Made by a program: the position numbers and the translations under genes. This document shows positions 13,184 to 15,192 of a DNA stretch of 15,192 nucleotides, one piece after another. A model generated the notes under the pieces. The model saw only the letters and a program-made list of their open reading frames with translations. It was not told the origin of the DNA and made no database searches. Within the stretch, counting starts at the first letter, position 1; the number at the start of each line of letters is the position of its first letter. This stretch comes from Baffinella frigidus. Lineage: Eukaryota; Cryptophyceae; Cryptomonadales; Baffinellaceae. The stretch is from NCBI GenBank assembly GCA_026770585.1, contig MU646404.1, positions 266,740 to 281,931 of the forward strand, read 5' to 3'.

Positions 13184-13262
13184 CGGCTGCCCCCTTCTTC
13201 CACCCATCCCCGCCAGCCTCCCCCCAGAGCCCCAGTCCCCCAGGACAGCTTTGCCCGTTTTC
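13184..13262 (-). CDS. GCNA: Exon 1 of those seen: Gly-rich N-terminal segment of GCNA-like protein
   Basis: This is the first exon I can place (residues 1-26 of the assembled part). The acceptor is ttccag|G at 13263-13264 and the donor is CCG|GTACCT at 13183. It enters in phase 2 and leaves in phase 0, which fits exon 2. The frame was chosen because several degraded copies of this exon (12.3-14.4 kb) keep it open with a recurring (K/T)TG(K/R)T.L..WGSGG motif. The two alternative frames are also open in this copy, so the frame is inferred rather than proven. No domain is recognisable and the composition suggests a disordered region. At least one coding exon must lie upstream because no start codon is in phase here. 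Confidence 0.5.
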
Positions 13263-13365
13263 CTGGAAAGAAAAATGACTTAAAAAATAACTCCCATGAC
13301 TTAGAACGGGGTTTGCATCTGCTGGCCACTAGAAACAATAAAAATAATGCCTTCAAAAAAACAAT

Positions 13366-13416
13366 GCCAGCCTCCCCCCCGACCCCCAGCCCTCCAGGAC
13401 AGTCCGGCCCGTCTTC
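13366..13416 (-). pseudogene. Glycine-rich exon 5' copy
   Basis: Begins tttcag|GAAGACGGG and reads KTGRTVLEGWGSGGRLA, then diverges. Confidence 0.6.
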
Positions 13417-13497
13417 CTGAAAGGGTCCTCTAGGTGTTAGGTTCACGGTTTTCTGCACCACCCCCGCCTTCCGCAAAGCCATGGGATGACTTCGCTG

Positions 13498-13678
13498 CCA
13501 CACGAGGCTATCCATGCGAACAGATTCATAAGTTAATTATTAGATTATTGCCCAGGAAACACGCCAAAAGTCAGCATTTGATCACGTTTCCGTACGGACA
13601 TCCGTGCGGAAACGTGATCATTTCCCCTCAAATTTTAAAATGTTCTTTTATTCTGTTCGCATGGTTAGCCTCGTGTGG
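13498..13678. mobile_element. CCAC inverted-repeat element, family D, with central hairpin
   Basis: 181 bp. Ends CCACACGAGGCTATCCATGC and its inverted match at 13652-13678, flanks TG on both sides. The central palindrome 13579-13620 has 20-bp arms (TGATCACGTTTCCG...), 19 of 20 paired. Confidence 0.85.
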
Positions 13679-13834
13679 TGCGCCATGACCGAGAGCAGGT
13701 TTCCGGGAAAGCCCTAGAAGGGGTCGAGACTTCAGGGTCTAAGGGCTAGGGTGTACGGTACACGGGCTGAAAGAAGAAAGGCGTTTCACCGTCGTACTCC
13801 CACCTTTCTTCTTCTTCCCTAATCGCCCCCTCCT

Positions 13835-13857
13835 GCCCAGCCCCGCCAGCCTTGGTG
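13835..13857 (-). pseudogene. Glycine-rich exon fragment
   Basis: About 20 bases (GGCTGGCGGGGCTGGGC) match the middle of the exon. Too short to be certain. Confidence 0.35.
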
Positions 13858-13939
13858 CCAAAAGTGTTTCGTGGTGCAGATGGAATATTGTTGCGCCCAG
13901 GAATAGCTCAAGTGGCTAGACTTTGGCACGTTTCGCCCG

Positions 13940-13989
13940 CCCCCCCCCCCCCTGAGCCCCAGCCCTCCAGGGCGGTCCGTCCCGTTTTC
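13940..13989 (-). pseudogene. Glycine-rich exon 5' copy running into poly-G
   Basis: Begins tctcag|GAAAACGGG and reads KTGRTALEGWGSG, then a run of G. Confidence 0.6.
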
Positions 13990-14056
13990 CTGAGAGGGAA
14001 AACAAGTTAGAAAACAAGGCGGTTTACGGCGAGAACATGTTTAATTTAGATTATTT

Positions 14057-14126
14057 TGGCAATAAAATTTACCACACAGAGTGACCATACTAGTAATAGT
14101 AAATTCGTGTAGTAATTTCCCTTGCC
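14057..14126. mobile_element. Inverted-repeat element, family G, copy 3
   Basis: Arms TGGCAATAAAATTTACCACA / GTGTAGTAATTTCCCTTGCC around ACTAGTAATAGT, the loop also seen in copy 1. Abuts a glycine-rich exon copy. Confidence 0.65.
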
Positions 14127-14185
14127 CAGCCCCGCCAGCCTCCCCCCCTGAGCCCCAGCCCCCCGGAACGGTCCGTCCCGTTTTC
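14127..14185 (-). pseudogene. Glycine-rich exon 5' copy
   Basis: Begins tttcag|GAAAACGGG and reads KTGRTVPGGWGSGGEAGGAG, then meets the element 14057-14126. Confidence 0.6.
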
Positions 14186-14195
14186 CTGAAAGGGT

Positions 14196-14317
14196 TTAGG
14201 GTTTGGGGTTTAGGGTTTAGGGTTTAGGGTTTAGGGTTTAAGGTTTAGGGTTTAGGGTTTAGGGTTTAGGGTTGAGGGTTCAGGGCCTCCTACACCCTAA
14301 ACCCTAAACCCTAAACC
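14196..14317. repeat. TTTAGGG array ending in inverted CCCTAAA
   Basis: About ten TTTAGGG units, then GGCCTCCTACACCC and three CCCTAAA units in opposite orientation, so the two can pair. Confidence 0.85.
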
Positions 14318-14358
14318 CCCCTGAGTTCCAGTCCTTCGGGGCGGTCCAGCCCGTTGTC
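14318..14358 (-). pseudogene. Glycine-rich exon 5' copy, diverged
   Basis: Begins tttcag|GACAACGGG-like sequence (actual AG at 14359-14360) and reads TTGWTAPKDWNSGG, then CCCTAAA-type repeat. Confidence 0.55.
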
Positions 14359-14365
14359 CTGAAAA

Positions 14366-14472
14366 AGTCCCACGACTTAGCCTCGAAAGTTGCCGGAATC
14401 TTAGCCTCGAAAGTTGCCGGAACCCATGACAGTTGCCGGAACCCATGACTTAGCTTCGAAAGTTGCCGGAAT
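14366..14472. repeat. Tandem TTAGCCTCGAAAGTTGCCGG repeat
   Basis: Four full or partial units of about 24-30 bp around AGTTGCCGGAA. A relative of the CCCATGACTTAG part occurs after the intact glycine-rich exon (about 13290). Confidence 0.8.
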
Positions 14473-14495
14473 CAGCTGGGACGAGTTGGCGCTGG

Positions 14496-14694
14496 GTCGA
14501 CGAAACCCGCTCTAGGTGACTTGGACTTTCATCTCAGAAGATAACTGAATCAGTCCCCTAATAAAAAAAATCATTTGATTAGGAGGCCTAATTAAATCTA
14601 CTATGCCCTAATCAATTTCTCCTATTCAACCTCCTATTGAAAAGGAACTGATTCAGTTATCTTCCGAGATGAACTTGGAGCGGGTTTCGTCAAC
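14496..14694. mobile_element. Inverted-repeat element, family E
   Basis: Arms begin GTCGACGAAACCCGCTC and contain AGATAACTGAATCAGT; the inverted arm ends CGGGTTTCGTCAAC. Total 199 bp with an AT-rich middle carrying several CCTAATNAA motifs. Confidence 0.75.
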
Positions 14695-14798
14695 TTGAGG
14701 ATAGCCATTTAACCCGACCGAGGCAGGGACAGCGGCTCCGGCATCAGTTGGCCACGAGAAACAATAACAATGCCAACAGTTGACGATTCCGGTACTAA

Positions 14799-14964
14799 CC
14801 ACACAGCGGACTTCCAAGAGATTTCGTGAATAACCCCTACGTGCATAATCCAGACACCCTACCCTAGGTGATACCGTAGGGACATAGGGGGGTTTCTACG
14901 GATAAGGTAACGGAATTCGGCCAGAATCGGGCCGAAACTCCCTTCGTAGCCCTCTGCTGTGTGG
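14799..14964. mobile_element. CCAC inverted-repeat element, family A, reverse orientation
   Basis: Ends CCACACAGCGGACTTCC / CTCTGCTGTGTGG. The body is the reverse complement of the other A copies, including GGATAAGGTAACGGAATTCG. No clear target duplication. Confidence 0.8.
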
Positions 14965-15029
14965 ACTGTCAACTTTTGCGAGAAACAATGCTCTACGCTG
15001 GCACACCCCAACATCGTAAACCCCAAACC

Positions 15030-15192
15030 CTCCTCTAGCTTTAGGCTTGAGGCTTTAGGCTTCAGGGTTTCGGGTTCCGGGTTCCGGGTTTAGGCTTCAG
15101 GGTTTCGGGTTCCGGGTTCCGGGTTCCGGGTTTCGGGTTCCGGGTTCCGGGTTCCGGGTTCCGGGTTTCGGGTTCCGGGTTCCGGGTTTCGG
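15030..15192. repeat. TTCCGGG satellite
   Basis: A 7-bp unit GGGTTCC with GGGTTTC and GGGTTTA variants running off the window end. Confidence 0.9.

Larger units (their letters stand above)
557..13262 (-). other. GCNA: GCNA-like SprT protease/HMG-box gene, partial, 13 exons recognised
   Basis: Thirteen minus-strand exons were found by homology of their translations to the GCNA/ACRC domain series and by splice signals. Their lengths (79, 94, 92, 12, 60, 84, 116, 54, 70, 153, 54, 73, 83 nt) and phases fit at every junction, giving 341 codons without a stop. The order is acidic disordered region, Gly/Lys linker, SprT-like zinc protease, zinc ribbon, HMG box. This order is characteristic of GCNA, a nuclear protein linked in animals to DNA-protein crosslink repair and germline genome stability. 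All acceptors are AG and 12 of 13 are followed by G; 11 donors are GT and two are GC. The 5' end (start codon, promoter) and the 3' half of the HMG box are not seen. Most exons are accompanied by degraded copies of themselves. The family call is strong. The exact exon set upstream of 10 kb is less sure because that part is disordered and poorly conserved. Confidence 0.82.

Noticed and set aside
13123-13515. 130-codon minus-strand frame with GGxGG peptides
   Set aside because: It runs through two glycine-rich exon copies and the intron between them in a frame not kept in other copies.

Overview
This window is nuclear DNA of a eukaryote, very probably a microbial alga or other protist. It carries one intron-rich gene on the minus strand, buried in repeats. 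I cannot name the species. Interstitial TTTAGGG-type telomere-like repeats, a G after the AG in 12 of 13 acceptors, two GC donors and inverted-repeat elements lying against splice sites are together most reminiscent of dinoflagellates. A cryptophyte, haptophyte or other alga is not excluded.

The gene reads from high to low coordinates. Thirteen minus-strand exons (13184-13262, 11642-11735, 10590-10681, 10414-10425, 9990-10049, 9480-9563, 8231-8346, 6678-6731, 5351-5420, 3972-4124, 3666-3719, 2181-2253, 557-639) sum to 1024 nt. They join with matching phases into an uninterrupted 341-codon frame. The product has the domain order of GCNA (ACRC): an acidic disordered N-terminal part (residues 1-112), a Gly/Lys-rich linker (113-140), a SprT-like zinc metalloprotease (about 150-271, HELCH at 234-238 and a third His at 252), a zinc ribbon (C288-x2-C291 and C309-x2-C312) and the start of an HMG box (314-341). 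In animals GCNA is tied to DNA-protein crosslink handling and genome integrity. The true N-terminus and the rest of the HMG box are outside the window or not recognised.

The unexpected structure is that at least ten of the thirteen exons are accompanied by one to seven degraded, same-strand partial copies of themselves, usually 150-330 bp apart, many with their own AG acceptor and some with a donor. From low to high coordinates: HMG-exon copies 37-900; second zinc-ribbon-exon copies 2181-2484; first zinc-ribbon-exon copies 2601-3821; protease active-site-exon copies 3972-4792; beta-strand-exon copies 5351-6277; WN-exon copies 6678-6997; protease first-exon copies 7284-8837; linker and acidic-exon copies 9145-10049; acidic-exon copies 11403-12148; and glycine-rich-exon copies 12318-14358.

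Between and inside these arrays lie 70-210 bp inverted-repeat elements. Most share CCAC...GTGG ends, several have a central palindrome, and five carry a 2-bp target duplication. They often sit at the boundary between one exon's copies and the next exon's copies, and in one place (12152-12312) an element is essentially the whole interval between two exon copies. They look like introner-type non-autonomous transposons. The rest is TTTAGGG/TGTAGGG/TTCCGGG satellite, (GA)n or (CT)n tracts and an AT-rich TTAGCG satellite. I found no convincing plus-strand gene, tRNA, rRNA or CRISPR array.
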